From contig CAZEXI010000094.1 in assembly GCA_964516805.1 (NCBI GenBank), positions 1 through 5,118 of the forward strand: 5,118 bases of DNA, in the 5' to 3' direction. Position 1 is the stretch's first letter, and every line of letters begins with the position of its first letter. Source of the stretch: CAYSTL01 sp964516805. GTDB lineage: Archaea > Thermoplasmatota > Thermoplasmata > Halarchaeoplasmatales > Halarchaeoplasmataceae. The translations under genes and the position numbers were made by a program. Shown in pieces: positions 1 through 5,118 of this stretch. Below the pieces are notes generated by a model. That model was not told where the DNA came from and did not search any database. It saw only the letters and a program-made list of their open reading frames with translations.

Positions 1-164
1 GGGTACTATCAGGCCTTGGAGAACAGATAATCACAGCGAGATTGATCAGCTGGCCAGTAGGATTCGGGGCTGGTATACTTGGTGGATTTATCTGGCCTTC
101 AGAGGAATACAGAAAAGAGAATGAATATAAGGAAGAAGATGAGTACATAGGAGATGACGAGTAA
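1..164 (+). CDS. C-terminal fragment of an unrecognised membrane protein with an acidic tail
   Basis: The gene enters from the left edge; the first complete codon is at position 3 and the frame runs for 53 codons to a TAA at 162-164. The visible part has a probable last membrane helix (residues about 12-31 of the fragment, containing WPVGFGAGILGGFIW) followed by a hydrophilic tail very rich in Glu, Asp, Tyr and Lys that ends in GDDE. The other two + strand frames are interrupted, and this composition of a glycine-rich helix plus a charged cytoplasmic tail is typical of a real membrane-protein C-terminus. The family cannot be named from so short a fragment. A T-rich stretch about 30 bases after the stop is a likely terminator, so it is probably not cotranscribed with the MATE gene downstream. 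Confidence 0.6.
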   Translation, partial: VLSGLGEQIITARLISWPVGFGAGILGGFIWPSEEYRKENEYKEEDEYIGDDE

Positions 165-190
165 CTAAGATCACCAATCCAATACAAACC

Positions 191-201
191 CTTTCTTTTT
201 T
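191..201 (+). terminator. Probable T-rich terminator of the left-edge gene
   Basis: The pyrimidine tract CTTTCTTTTTT lies 26 bases after the stop codon at 162-164. Archaeal termination depends mainly on a U-rich tract in the transcript rather than a hairpin, and no strong stem precedes it. The tract runs straight into a TATA-like sequence (about 199-207), so the same bases could also serve the next promoter. Confidence 0.45.
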
Positions 202-232
202 ATATAATGTTTAGATCAAAGAAAAGATACTA

Positions 233-250
233 TTTTATATTATATATACT
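233..250 (+). promoter_or_regulatory. Candidate TATA region for the MATE transcript
   Basis: A run of TATTTTATATTATATATACT type sequence gives overlapping matches to the archaeal TATA box. If used, transcription would start near 265-275 and leave a leader of about 200 bases before the MATE start at 478. Closer to the gene there is only a poor match, TATCTTA at 451-457, which is at the right distance for a leaderless start. Which of the two is used cannot be decided from the sequence. Confidence 0.3.
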
Positions 251-477
251 ATTAAACATTATTATTTATTATCTTAATATATATGGTATATGCAAAAAGG
301 AGTGGGACAGCAGCTATTATGAACATAGGAAAGACGCATAACAATACTACTATCTTACCTAGTTTAATATCTAAAAAATTAGTAAAGATACCACTTACAA
401 TAAAATCTCAAACTACAAAAAAACTAAAAACTCCTTTTATTCTTCAACTCTATCTTAGAAGTCAGTGAGTAAAAAAG

Positions 478-1908
478 ATGTCTAAAGAAAATCCATCTAG
501 TAGAAAAAAGATCGTCAGATCGTTTCCAAGATTTCTTTCAAAACTAGGGGTCATAGATGAAGAGAGAGGGGAGGATGCTTTCGATCTTGCCCTACCTGTT
601 ATTTTCACTGGGGGACTTCGTGTAGCATTACGTTTGACAGACTTCCTGATGGTAGGTATAGCGATAGGCTCCGCAGGAGTTGCAGCCCTCGGTTTTGGAT
701 TTCAATTCTTTTTCATCGGTTTTGCCCTGGCTTTAGCCCTTTCAAGCGGTACTATTTCTTTGGTCTCTCAGTATTATGGTGCTGGAGATTATGATAAAGC
801 TAATTTTGCTTTAAAACAATCCGTATGGATTGCAATCATCCTTTCTCTACCTCTGATGATTGTGACCTTTTTTTATGCGGAAGAGATGATAGCTTTGCTG
901 GGAGCTAAGCCAAACGTTGTTGAGATGGGAGGTTCTTATCTTAGGATATTGATGCTTGGCCTTTTTTTTCGCTTCTTTTCTATGGTCGCTGTTAGAGGTT
1001 TCGCAGGTGTTGGAAATACTGTAACACCGATGTACATCCAATTTTTTGGAGTTCCACTCAATATTTGTCTGAATTGGATCTTGATATTTGGTGTTTGGAG
1101 ATTTCCAGAACTAGGTGTTTTTGGGGCAGGACTGGGTACAACAGTCACTAATCTGTTCGTCGCGGTTATACTTCTAGTACTACTCCTCTCTCATAGGTAT
1201 GGGATCAAATTGAATATCAGGGGTAAACAATGGGATACTGAGATGGTTAAGAAGCTTTTCACTATATCTCTACCTCTATTAGGGATGCGTATGGCTCGTA
1301 CATTAGGAAGGTTCCCTTTTCTTTGGATTTTAGCATCATTTGGTACGGGAGCAGTAGCTGCTTTCCAGGTTGGTAGAAGAGTACAGCTCATAGCAATGCA
1401 GCCGGCTTGGGGTTTTGGTACAGCAGCAAGTACGTTAGTTGGACAATCATTAGGTGGTGATGAAGAGAGAAAAGCAGAACTTTATGGGTGGGATACTCTA
1501 AAGTTGTCGATCGCGTTCATGCTTCCTATAGGTCTATCATTAGCAATATTTGCAGGACCCATCTCAGGGATATTCGCTGATGAGACACACGTTATTTCTT
1601 TGAGCACTCTTTTTATCTGGGTCAATGCAGCGGGTGTCCTTGGATACGCTGTTAACAGGATAATGCGCGGAGGTCTCAGAGGTGCTGGGGATACAAGATG
1701 GCCTTTCTATGGAAATATTCTAGGTATGTATGCATGGATGCTACCAGTATCTTACATCTTCGGGATATTGCTTGACTTTGGAATCGCTGCTATATTCATA
1801 GGTCTTTTAGGAAACATGTTCATACCGGCTCTAGTCAATCTGATAAGATTCAAAACTGGAAGATGGAAGGATGTAAGTCGAAAGTTACGTGGAGTGAAAA
1901 AAGCGTGA
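478..1908 (+). CDS. MATE-family multidrug/cation efflux transporter
   Basis: This is a 476-residue protein, the usual length for MATE (NorM/DinF) antiporters, which export organic cations or metabolites across the cytoplasmic membrane using H+ or Na+. About 35 cytoplasmic residues come first, then 12 predicted helices in two homologous halves (about 37-240 and 255-460). Family signatures are visible: LTDFLMVG with the TM1 aspartate D55, VSQYYGAGD after TM2, PELGVFGAGLGTT near 210-222 in the first half, and AFQVGRR, VGQSLGGDEE and LRGAGDT in the second half. D55 corresponds to the essential TM1 Asp of PfMATE (D41) and NorM (D36). By remembered alignment, PfMATE D184 is Asn here (N199), the TM7 Glu of NorM is Arg (R274) and the TM10 Asp is Tyr (Y390), so the coupling may be atypical. 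The ATG at 478 is the first possible one after an in-frame TGA at 466-468; only a weak AGTGA (465-469) precedes it. The substrate is unknown. Confidence 0.93.
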   Translation: MSKENPSSRKKIVRSFPRFLSKLGVIDEERGEDAFDLALPVIFTGGLRVALRLTDFLMVGIAIGSAGVAALGFGFQFFFIGFALALALSSGTISLVSQYYGAGDYDKANFALKQSVWIAIILSLPLMIVTFFYAEEMIALLGAKPNVVEMGGSYLRILMLGLFFRFFSMVAVRGFAGVGNTVTPMYIQFFGVPLNICLNWILIFGVWRFPELGVFGAGLGTTVTNLFVAVILLVLLLSHRYGIKLNIRGKQWDTEMVKKLFTISLPLLGMRMARTLGRFPFLWILASFGTGAVAAFQVGRRVQLIAMQPAWGFGTAASTLVGQSLGGDEERKAELYGWDTLKLSIAFMLPIGLSLAIFAGPISGIFADETHVISLSTLFIWVNAAGVLGYAVNRIMRGGLRGAGDTRWPFYGNILGMYAWMLPVSYIFGILLDFGIAAIFIGLLGNMFIPALVNLIRFKTGRWKDVSRKLRGVKKA

Positions 1909-1920
1909 TCATGTAAAAAG
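1896..1920 (-). terminator. Probable terminator of the HAD gene, overlapping the MATE 3' end
   Basis: Read on the - strand, the HAD stop codon (1924-1926) is followed by two U-runs in the transcript, from the A-runs at 1915-1919 and 1897-1902. The second lies inside the last codons of the MATE gene. Such U-tracts fit archaeal intrinsic termination. Confidence 0.45.
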
Positions 1921-1923
1921 AAC

Positions 1924-2628
1924 TCAGAACATTTCTAAAAGTTGTTTTAGTTCAGTTATTTCTAGGTCAGCGATCTCCTGCTCAATTTTCTTTTTTCCTT
2001 CCCTATTGAACCAACATGTATGCATACCTATCTTATTAGCACCTTTCACATCCCTTCTAAAGGAATCACCGACATACAAGCAATTTTCGGGTTCTTCATC
2101 CACTCTTTCGACCGCAGTATGAAATATCTTTTCATCAGGTTTTCTTGATCCTACTGATTCAGAAAAGATGAACTCATCAAAATAGTCTATTATATCTAGA
2201 GCATTTAGCTTCTTGAACTGTGTTTCTTCAGTGCTGTTCGTGATGATACCTAATTCATAGTCTTGATGTAGTGTTTTGACTGTTTCTACAGCTCCTTCTA
2301 TCTCGGCCTTTATACATGGGTAAATACTTTGAAAATTTTTGTGAAATGTTCCAGTAAAATCTTCTGGTATCCTGATAGATTTAACCAATTGTTCACTCCT
2401 TTTCCACCTTATATCTTCCATCGGAACTCCGTTATCGAAATCTTCAACACATCCCTTATCAGCTCTTTCAAACGCATCTAGTATTTCGGATTTATCGATA
2501 TCATTAAAGATATCATGTTTTTGCTTTATCCTTTGAAGAGCTATTCTATGTGCTTTCTCTTTATCGAATAAGGTGCTGTCTACATCGAAAAAAATAACCC
2601 TGATATCTTTTGGATCAAGTTCTTCCAT
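1924..2628 (-). CDS. HAD-superfamily hydrolase (subfamily IA type, phosphatase-like)
   Basis: This is a 234-residue soluble cytoplasmic protein with all four haloacid dehalogenase motifs. Motif I is FFDVDSTLFD, with nucleophile D15 and acid/base D17. Motif II is GIITNST, with T130. Motif III is the lysine K163 in GSRKPDEKIF. Motif IV is YVGDSFRRD, with the Mg2+ ligands D188 and D193. Residues about 20-105 between motifs I and II form a helical C1-type cap, as in phosphoglycolate phosphatase, haloacid dehalogenase and YjjG-like nucleotidases. The length is typical of subfamily IA. Such enzymes usually hydrolyse small phosphorylated metabolites; the substrate cannot be read from the sequence, and no neighbour points to one. 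The ATG at 2628 has a TATA-like box about 26 bases upstream and no Shine-Dalgarno sequence, consistent with a leaderless mRNA. It is transcribed divergently from the ferritin-VIT gene and converges with MATE. Confidence 0.92.
   Translation of the reverse strand: MEELDPKDIRVIFFDVDSTLFDKEKAHRIALQRIKQKHDIFNDIDKSEILDAFERADKGCVEDFDNGVPMEDIRWKRSEQLVKSIRIPEDFTGTFHKNFQSIYPCIKAEIEGAVETVKTLHQDYELGIITNSTEETQFKKLNALDIIDYFDEFIFSESVGSRKPDEKIFHTAVERVDEEPENCLYVGDSFRRDVKGANKIGMHTCWFNREGKKKIEQEIADLEITELKQLLEMF
1986..2000 (+). terminator. Possible terminator of the MATE gene inside the HAD coding region
   Basis: No T-run exists in the 15-base gap after the MATE stop. The first good pyrimidine tract on the + strand, TTTTCTTTTTTCCTT, lies about 80 bases downstream within the 3' part of the oppositely oriented HAD gene. 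If it is used, the two convergent transcripts overlap. This is inference from composition only. Confidence 0.3.
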
Positions 2629-2650
2629 AGACCTGGTAAATAAGAGGGGG

Positions 2651-2664
2651 TTAATAAATCGAAT
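2651..2664 (-). promoter_or_regulatory. TATA box of the HAD gene (leaderless)
   Basis: On the - strand TTTATTAA (2658 to 2651) is centred about 26 bases before the ATG at 2628. That is the standard archaeal TATA-to-start distance, so transcription should begin at or next to the ATG. The following - strand bases before the ATG include a C-run and no ribosome-binding motif. Confidence 0.5.
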
Positions 2665-2668
2665 GATC

Positions 2669-2680
2669 TAAGGAAGCCTT
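2669..2680. promoter_or_regulatory. Candidate operator (AAGG-AAG-CCTT inverted repeat) in the divergent promoter region
   Basis: AAGG (2670-2673) and CCTT (2677-2680) form a short inverted repeat midway between the two divergent TATA boxes. With a flanking T, TAAGGAAGCCTT resembles the left and central part of the DtxR/IdeR iron-box consensus (TWAGGTWAGSCTWA) with one base missing. The downstream gene encodes an iron-type transporter, which makes metal regulation plausible, but the match is short and could be chance. Confidence 0.25.
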
Positions 2681-2695
2681 GTATATAATCAGTCT

Positions 2696-2711
2696 AAAAA
2701 AAAATTTATAC
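2696..2711 (+). promoter_or_regulatory. BRE/TATA promoter of the ferritin-VIT gene (leaderless)
   Basis: An A-run (from about 2696) leads into TTTATA at 2705-2710, whose centre is about 27 bases upstream of the ATG at 2734. The purine tract just before it fits a TFB recognition element. The start codon has no Shine-Dalgarno sequence. A second TATA-like sequence, TATATAAT at 2682-2689, could give a start about 25 bases further upstream. Confidence 0.55.
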
Positions 2712-2733
2712 TTGTTAAAGAATGAACTGATAG

Positions 2734-3615
2734 ATGCCTTCAAAAAGCTTAGATTCTGAAACTAAGCAGAAGCTCCTTCAGTCTCAGAAAAATGAGATAA
2801 CTGAATATCATATATATACGAAATTATCAAAAAGTGTTGAAGATGAACACAACAGTGAAACTTTACGAAAGATAGGTAAGGAAGAAAAAGAACATTACGA
2901 TTTTTGGAAAAAGTATACCGGTGAAGAGGTGAAACCCAGCAAATTGAAGATATGGTTCTATTTTTTAATCGCTAAAATATTTGGTATTACCTTTGGTATA
3001 CAATTGATGGAAAAAGGCGAGGAAGAGGCTCAAGACGTTTATAAAGAGATAGCAAAAACTATACCCCAGGCAAAAAAGATCGTTGAGGATGAGGATGAGC
3101 ATGAGCATGAATTAATAGAGATGATAGATGAGGAAAGACTGAATTATGTTGGTGCTGTTGTTAGAGGCCTCAACGATGCACTGGTCGAACTGACTGGTGC
3201 TCTAGCTGGTCTTACTTTCGTTCTGAATAATACAGAATTGATAGGTGTGACCGGACTCATAACAGGAATAGCAGCTTCTCTTTCAATGGGAGGATCAGAA
3301 TATTTAGGTAGAAAATCAGAAGAAAGTGTTTTAGACCCAAAAAAAGCATCTATCTACACTGGTGGAGCTTATATAATCACAGTATTGTTCCTCATATTTC
3401 CTTATATGCTTTCTCAGGATGTTTATCTTTCCTTGGGATGGATGATAACCAATGCTGTCATAGTTATATTCCTGTTCACATTTTACACATCAGTTGCTAA
3501 GGATATGTCTTTCAAGAGCCGCTTCTTGGAGATGACCAGTATCAGCCTAGGGATAGCTCTACTGACATTTGTGATAGGATTCCTGATCAGGAACTATTTT
3601 GGCGTTGAGATATAA
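2734..3615 (+). CDS. Ferritin-like/VIT1-CCC1 fusion, probable iron (or manganese) transporter
   Basis: The 293-residue protein has two parts. Residues about 10-135 form a rubrerythrin/ferritin-like diiron four-helix domain with two half-sites: E21-x6-Y28 with E51-x2-H54, and E96-x6-Y103 with an ExxH in the acidic run EDEDEHEHE (118-126). Residues about 136-290 form a VIT1/CCC1 domain with about five helices. Its first helix carries GLNDALVE with D148, and its second carries SMGGSEY with M185 and E189; the D-to-M spacing of 37 equals that of D43 and M80 in the Eucalyptus VIT1 structure, as I recall it. The combination matches membrane-bound ferritin (MbfA), an iron exporter in alpha-proteobacteria. 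In a cell without vacuoles the likely role is Fe2+ or Mn2+ efflux across the cytoplasmic membrane, with the ferritin-like domain sensing or loading metal in the cytoplasm. The hydrophobic stretch 72-92 (WFYFLIAKIFGITFGIQL) lies within the ferritin-like part and belongs to its helical connection. The gene has its own promoter and a separate neighbour downstream. Confidence 0.9.
   Translation: MPSKSLDSETKQKLLQSQKNEITEYHIYTKLSKSVEDEHNSETLRKIGKEEKEHYDFWKKYTGEEVKPSKLKIWFYFLIAKIFGITFGIQLMEKGEEEAQDVYKEIAKTIPQAKKIVEDEDEHEHELIEMIDEERLNYVGAVVRGLNDALVELTGALAGLTFVLNNTELIGVTGLITGIAASLSMGGSEYLGRKSEESVLDPKKASIYTGGAYIITVLFLIFPYMLSQDVYLSLGWMITNAVIVIFLFTFYTSVAKDMSFKSRFLEMTSISLGIALLTFVIGFLIRNYFGVEI
3085..3111 (+). 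repeat. Imperfect hexanucleotide repeat encoding EDEDEHEHE
   Basis: Two GAGGAT units are followed by two GAGCAT units and a final GAA, inside the ferritin-like domain of the VIT fusion. The repeat produces two overlapping ExxH motifs (E120/H123 and E122/H125) where a diiron domain needs one. Replication slippage is the likely origin. Confidence 0.6.
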
Positions 3616-3658
3616 CTAATAAATATATTTAAAATAATATTAAGTGATATCTAGTGGT

Positions 3659-3672
3659 AATTTATATATAAA
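3659..3672 (+). promoter_or_regulatory. Candidate TATA box of the small membrane-protein gene
   Basis: TTTATATATAAAC lies about 48 bases before the ATG at 3713, predicting a transcript start near 3690 and a leader of about 20 bases. No clear ribosome-binding site precedes the ATG (AGGGTTAAACA only). The 97-base gap after the VIT gene lacks a strong T-run, so read-through from VIT is also possible. Confidence 0.4.
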
Positions 3673-3712
3673 CTAAAGCAAATACCATATGCTACTTAAT
3701 TAGGGTTAAACA

Positions 3713-4075
3713 ATGGAAAGCTCTCAACCATCTAGAGGGAAGAAAAGACCTACTGGTGTGACCATCCTTGCAGCATTAAATTTCCTGCATGGATTACTTT
3801 GGCTTGCAATGATACCCATTGTCTCTTACTTAATGACAATCGTAGATGTACCTTTTAAACTAGAAGTGATGGGTATATGCTGGGTATTTTCTGGTATGAT
3901 CATGCTCATATACTTTGGAATTGGATATGGGCTCTTGAAAGGCAAAGGATGGGCACGTATAATTGCTATTATATTAGCCATATTAGGTCTCATAAATTTC
4001 CCTATTGGTACGATAGTCAGTATAATCATCCTGGTATATCTTTTCAAGGATGATGTTAAGGCTTACTTCAAATAG
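3713..4075 (+). CDS. Small multi-pass membrane protein of unknown function
   Basis: The product has 120 residues. A short basic cytoplasmic N-terminus (SRGKKRPTG) is followed by hydrophobic segments at about 15-44, 50-75 and 80-111; the last is long enough (32 residues, with a central NFPIG turn) to be two short helices, giving three or four passes. The pattern RPTGVTILA at the start, GKGWARIIAIIL in the middle and FPIGTIVSI...YLFKDDVKAYF at the end resembles uncharacterised small membrane proteins common in archaea, as far as I recall. There are no catalytic-looking residues, so a structural or accessory membrane role is as much as can be said. Codon use and GC look like the neighbours. It lies 97 bases after the ferritin-VIT gene in the same direction, and a T-rich terminator follows. 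Confidence 0.8.
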   Translation: MESSQPSRGKKRPTGVTILAALNFLHGLLWLAMIPIVSYLMTIVDVPFKLEVMGICWVFSGMIMLIYFGIGYGLLKGKGWARIIAIILAILGLINFPIGTIVSIIILVYLFKDDVKAYFK

Positions 4076-4091
4076 GTTAGAAAACTATTAA

Positions 4092-4107
4092 TTTTTTATT
4101 TTTATTA
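4092..4107 (+). terminator. T-rich terminator of the small membrane-protein gene
   Basis: Two T-runs (4092-4097 and 4099-4103) and a further TATT follow the stop at 4073-4075 by under 20 bases. They lie in the 67-base gap between two convergent genes. The opposite strand of this gap shows no equally clear U-tract for the gene at 4143-5042. Confidence 0.6.
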
Positions 4108-4142
4108 TCATGTTCATTTGAAATCCTGTTCAATTAACAATT

Positions 4143-5042
4143 TTATATTTGAGGATATCCTTTATCTCTATCACTGTACTTTTCCTCATCGATATTTCTC
4201 AAAGTTAGATATGCTAGTAATATAGCTACTGCATCTATCAACGGTATTATAACTATAGCAGGACCTAGATTCACACCGACTAGACTCATTCCTACTATCT
4301 TTGCTAATAAAGCGGTCATCAGAAGGCATAAGAAAACAATGAAAACTGACCCCATAAGATATCCTATAGGTCTTTTCTTCAAGAATAACGTACCTGATAA
4401 AAATGCACCGGGGAGCATGATAGATAGATCTAATCCTTGTACAATCAGCGTTGTGTAGTGCTGTAGATCTTTAGGATATATAGAACCATCTAGTAACGGA
4501 GGTACAACCACACTTAGCCAGAGGAAAGCTATAAGAAGAGAAGTGATGATAATGAAACTACCTACATATCTTACAGGTGTTTTTTCACTAAAATAAGGTC
4601 TAAGGTCTATCAATCCGAAAGATAGTAGGACCAAGAGCAACGTATAGAAACTCAAGGATGCAAGTAAAACCCAAAGCAAGAACAATTCATTGTACATGGC
4701 CATGCATAGATAGAAGACGTACGTTAATGCAAAGTACCCTAAAGTTCCCGAAAGCATGATCTTTCCTTTTAGTGTGTCCTTCCTTGCTAGGTATAGAGAA
4801 GCGAACAATATAGGGACACCTACAAACAGGGTTACATAATCCTGTGATATACCCTGAATTGCAACATCAGATGACATGTGCTTGTAGAAACCTTTTCCAT
4901 ATATGTTCACATTTTTTCCACGTATAGATTCGTGTTCGTACTCTCCAGGGCCTTGATTTGATAATATGCCAGCTAAAGTAGCAACTATCGATAATACGGC
5001 TATCAGTATGGCTAAAACTGTGATAGCTTTTTTATATCTCAT
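4143..5042 (-). CDS. Eight-helix membrane protein of a conserved family of unknown function
   Basis: The product has 299 residues. A basic N-terminus (MRYKK) and first helix (about 6-27) could act as a signal anchor. An outside loop of about 40 residues follows, and then seven more helices at about 68-85, 95-115, 119-144, 160-182, 205-221, 227-250 and 257-281, ending in a charged cytoplasmic tail. The motifs YGKGFYKHMSSDVAIQGISQDYVTLF (47-73, split here as YGKGFYKH and QDYVTLF), the P77-containing GVPILFASL and the MYNELFLL segment (116-123) resemble a widespread family of hypothetical membrane proteins that I remember mainly from bacteria. No function is known to me. Polar residues inside helices (D68, D205, D270) could matter for transport. 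Residues 77-98 and 211-232 look like internal repeats. The ATG at 5042 is preceded by AGTGA four bases upstream, a weak ribosome-binding site. Confidence 0.82.
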   Translation of the reverse strand: MRYKKAITVLAILIAVLSIVATLAGILSNQGPGEYEHESIRGKNVNIYGKGFYKHMSSDVAIQGISQDYVTLFVGVPILFASLYLARKDTLKGKIMLSGTLGYFALTYVFYLCMAMYNELFLLWVLLASLSFYTLLLVLLSFGLIDLRPYFSEKTPVRYVGSFIIITSLLIAFLWLSVVVPPLLDGSIYPKDLQHYTTLIVQGLDLSIMLPGAFLSGTLFLKKRPIGYLMGSVFIVFLCLLMTALLAKIVGMSLVGVNLGPAIVIIPLIDAVAILLAYLTLRNIDEEKYSDRDKGYPQI

Positions 5043-5062
5043 TATTTCACTTCAATAATATA

Positions 5063-5094
5063 GATATATTAAATATTTACTAAAAAAATATATC
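5063..5094 (-). promoter_or_regulatory. AT-rich promoter region of the eight-helix protein gene
   Basis: On the - strand a TTTAATATAT sequence is centred near 5068-5070, about 26 bases before the ATG at 5042. A second TATATTTTTTT-like stretch lies near 5083-5094. Either can serve as a TATA box; the first would give a nearly leaderless mRNA, the second a leader that includes the AGTGA. The remaining bases to the window end (5095-5118) show nothing else. Confidence 0.4.
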
Positions 5095-5118
5095 TAATCC
5101 TTTTTCAAATATATTTCG

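Larger units (their letters stand above)
165..477. other. 313-base AT-rich intergenic region without a convincing gene
   Basis: This stretch lies between the left-edge gene and the MATE gene. Its first third holds the T-rich terminator and several TATA-like runs (about 199-207, 233-250 and 273-286). The remainder contains one open frame of 61 codons (283-468) in the same frame as MATE. Its product would have no Asp or Glu at all and is Lys/Thr-rich low-complexity sequence, so I do not regard it as a gene. An imperfect AT-rich hairpin can be drawn at 351-390. No tRNA-like or C/D-box pattern was found on either strand. The simplest reading is terminator, then promoter, then a fairly long untranslated leader for the MATE gene. 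Confidence 0.55.

Noticed and set aside
283..468. 61-codon open frame ahead of MATE, in the same frame and separated from it by a single TGA
   Set aside because: The product has no acidic residue, is low-complexity Lys/Thr/Leu/Ile, has no recognisable motif and no ribosome-binding site. MATE already has a full-length N-terminus, so a read-through or selenocysteine extension is not needed.
847..1391. Three open frames on the - strand opposite the MATE gene (64, 70 and 66 codons)
   Set aside because: They lie wholly antisense to a clear MATE gene and their products look like reverse-frame translations without domain features.
2681..2711. GTATA...TATAC inverted repeat around the ferritin-VIT promoter
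   Set aside because: Only five bases pair, and both arms are explained by overlapping TATA-like sequences.
3620..3631. TAAATATATTTA palindrome after the ferritin-VIT gene
   Set aside because: A 12-base palindrome made only of A and T is expected by chance in such AT-rich intergenic DNA, and it has no T-run to act as a terminator.
3826..4047. 73-codon open frame on the - strand inside the 120-residue membrane-protein gene
   Set aside because: It is a shadow of the + strand gene; the + strand frame has the expected helix pattern, its own start and a terminator.
1..5118. A new defence, mobile or biosynthetic system spanning the window
   Set aside because: The genes face different directions with separate promoters and belong to ordinary transporter, hydrolase and membrane-protein families. 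I found no nuclease, transposase, integrase, CRISPR repeat or toxin-antitoxin pair.

Overview
The window looks like a low-GC archaeal chromosome. Arginine is written mostly as AGA/AGG and isoleucine often as ATA. TATA-like boxes sit about 26 bases upstream of the start codons of two genes that have no Shine-Dalgarno sequence, which fits leaderless transcription. The protein families (a MATE exporter with a long PELG..GAGLGT motif, a ferritin-like/VIT1 fusion, small multi-pass membrane proteins) suit a euryarchaeote or related lineage. I cannot place it more precisely from sequence alone.

Layout: (1) positions 1-164 hold the 3' end of a + strand membrane protein with an acidic tail. (2) Positions 165-477 are an AT-rich stretch with no convincing gene, probably a terminator followed by promoter and leader sequence. 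(3) Positions 478-1908 (+) encode a 12-helix MATE-family cation/drug antiporter. (4) Positions 1924-2628 (-) encode a HAD-superfamily hydrolase, convergent with MATE and only 15 bases from it. (5) Positions 2629-2733 are a compact divergent promoter region. (6) Positions 2734-3615 (+) encode a ferritin-like domain fused to a VIT1/CCC1 iron/manganese transporter, resembling MbfA. (7) Positions 3713-4075 (+) encode a small membrane protein of unknown function. (8) Positions 4143-5042 (-) encode an eight-helix membrane protein of a conserved but functionally unknown family, with its promoter region running to the window end.

The genes do not form one operon. They sit as convergent and divergent single units, each apparently with its own promoter. 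The clearest physiological theme is the cell membrane: five of the six genes encode membrane proteins, and one of these is very probably an iron detoxification or export device. I see no CRISPR array, tRNA, rRNA, insertion sequence or phage gene. The points most worth a second look are the unusual ion-coupling residues of the MATE protein, the duplicated iron-ligand motif in the ferritin-VIT protein, a weak DtxR-like palindrome in the divergent promoter region, and an internal repeat in the unknown eight-helix protein.
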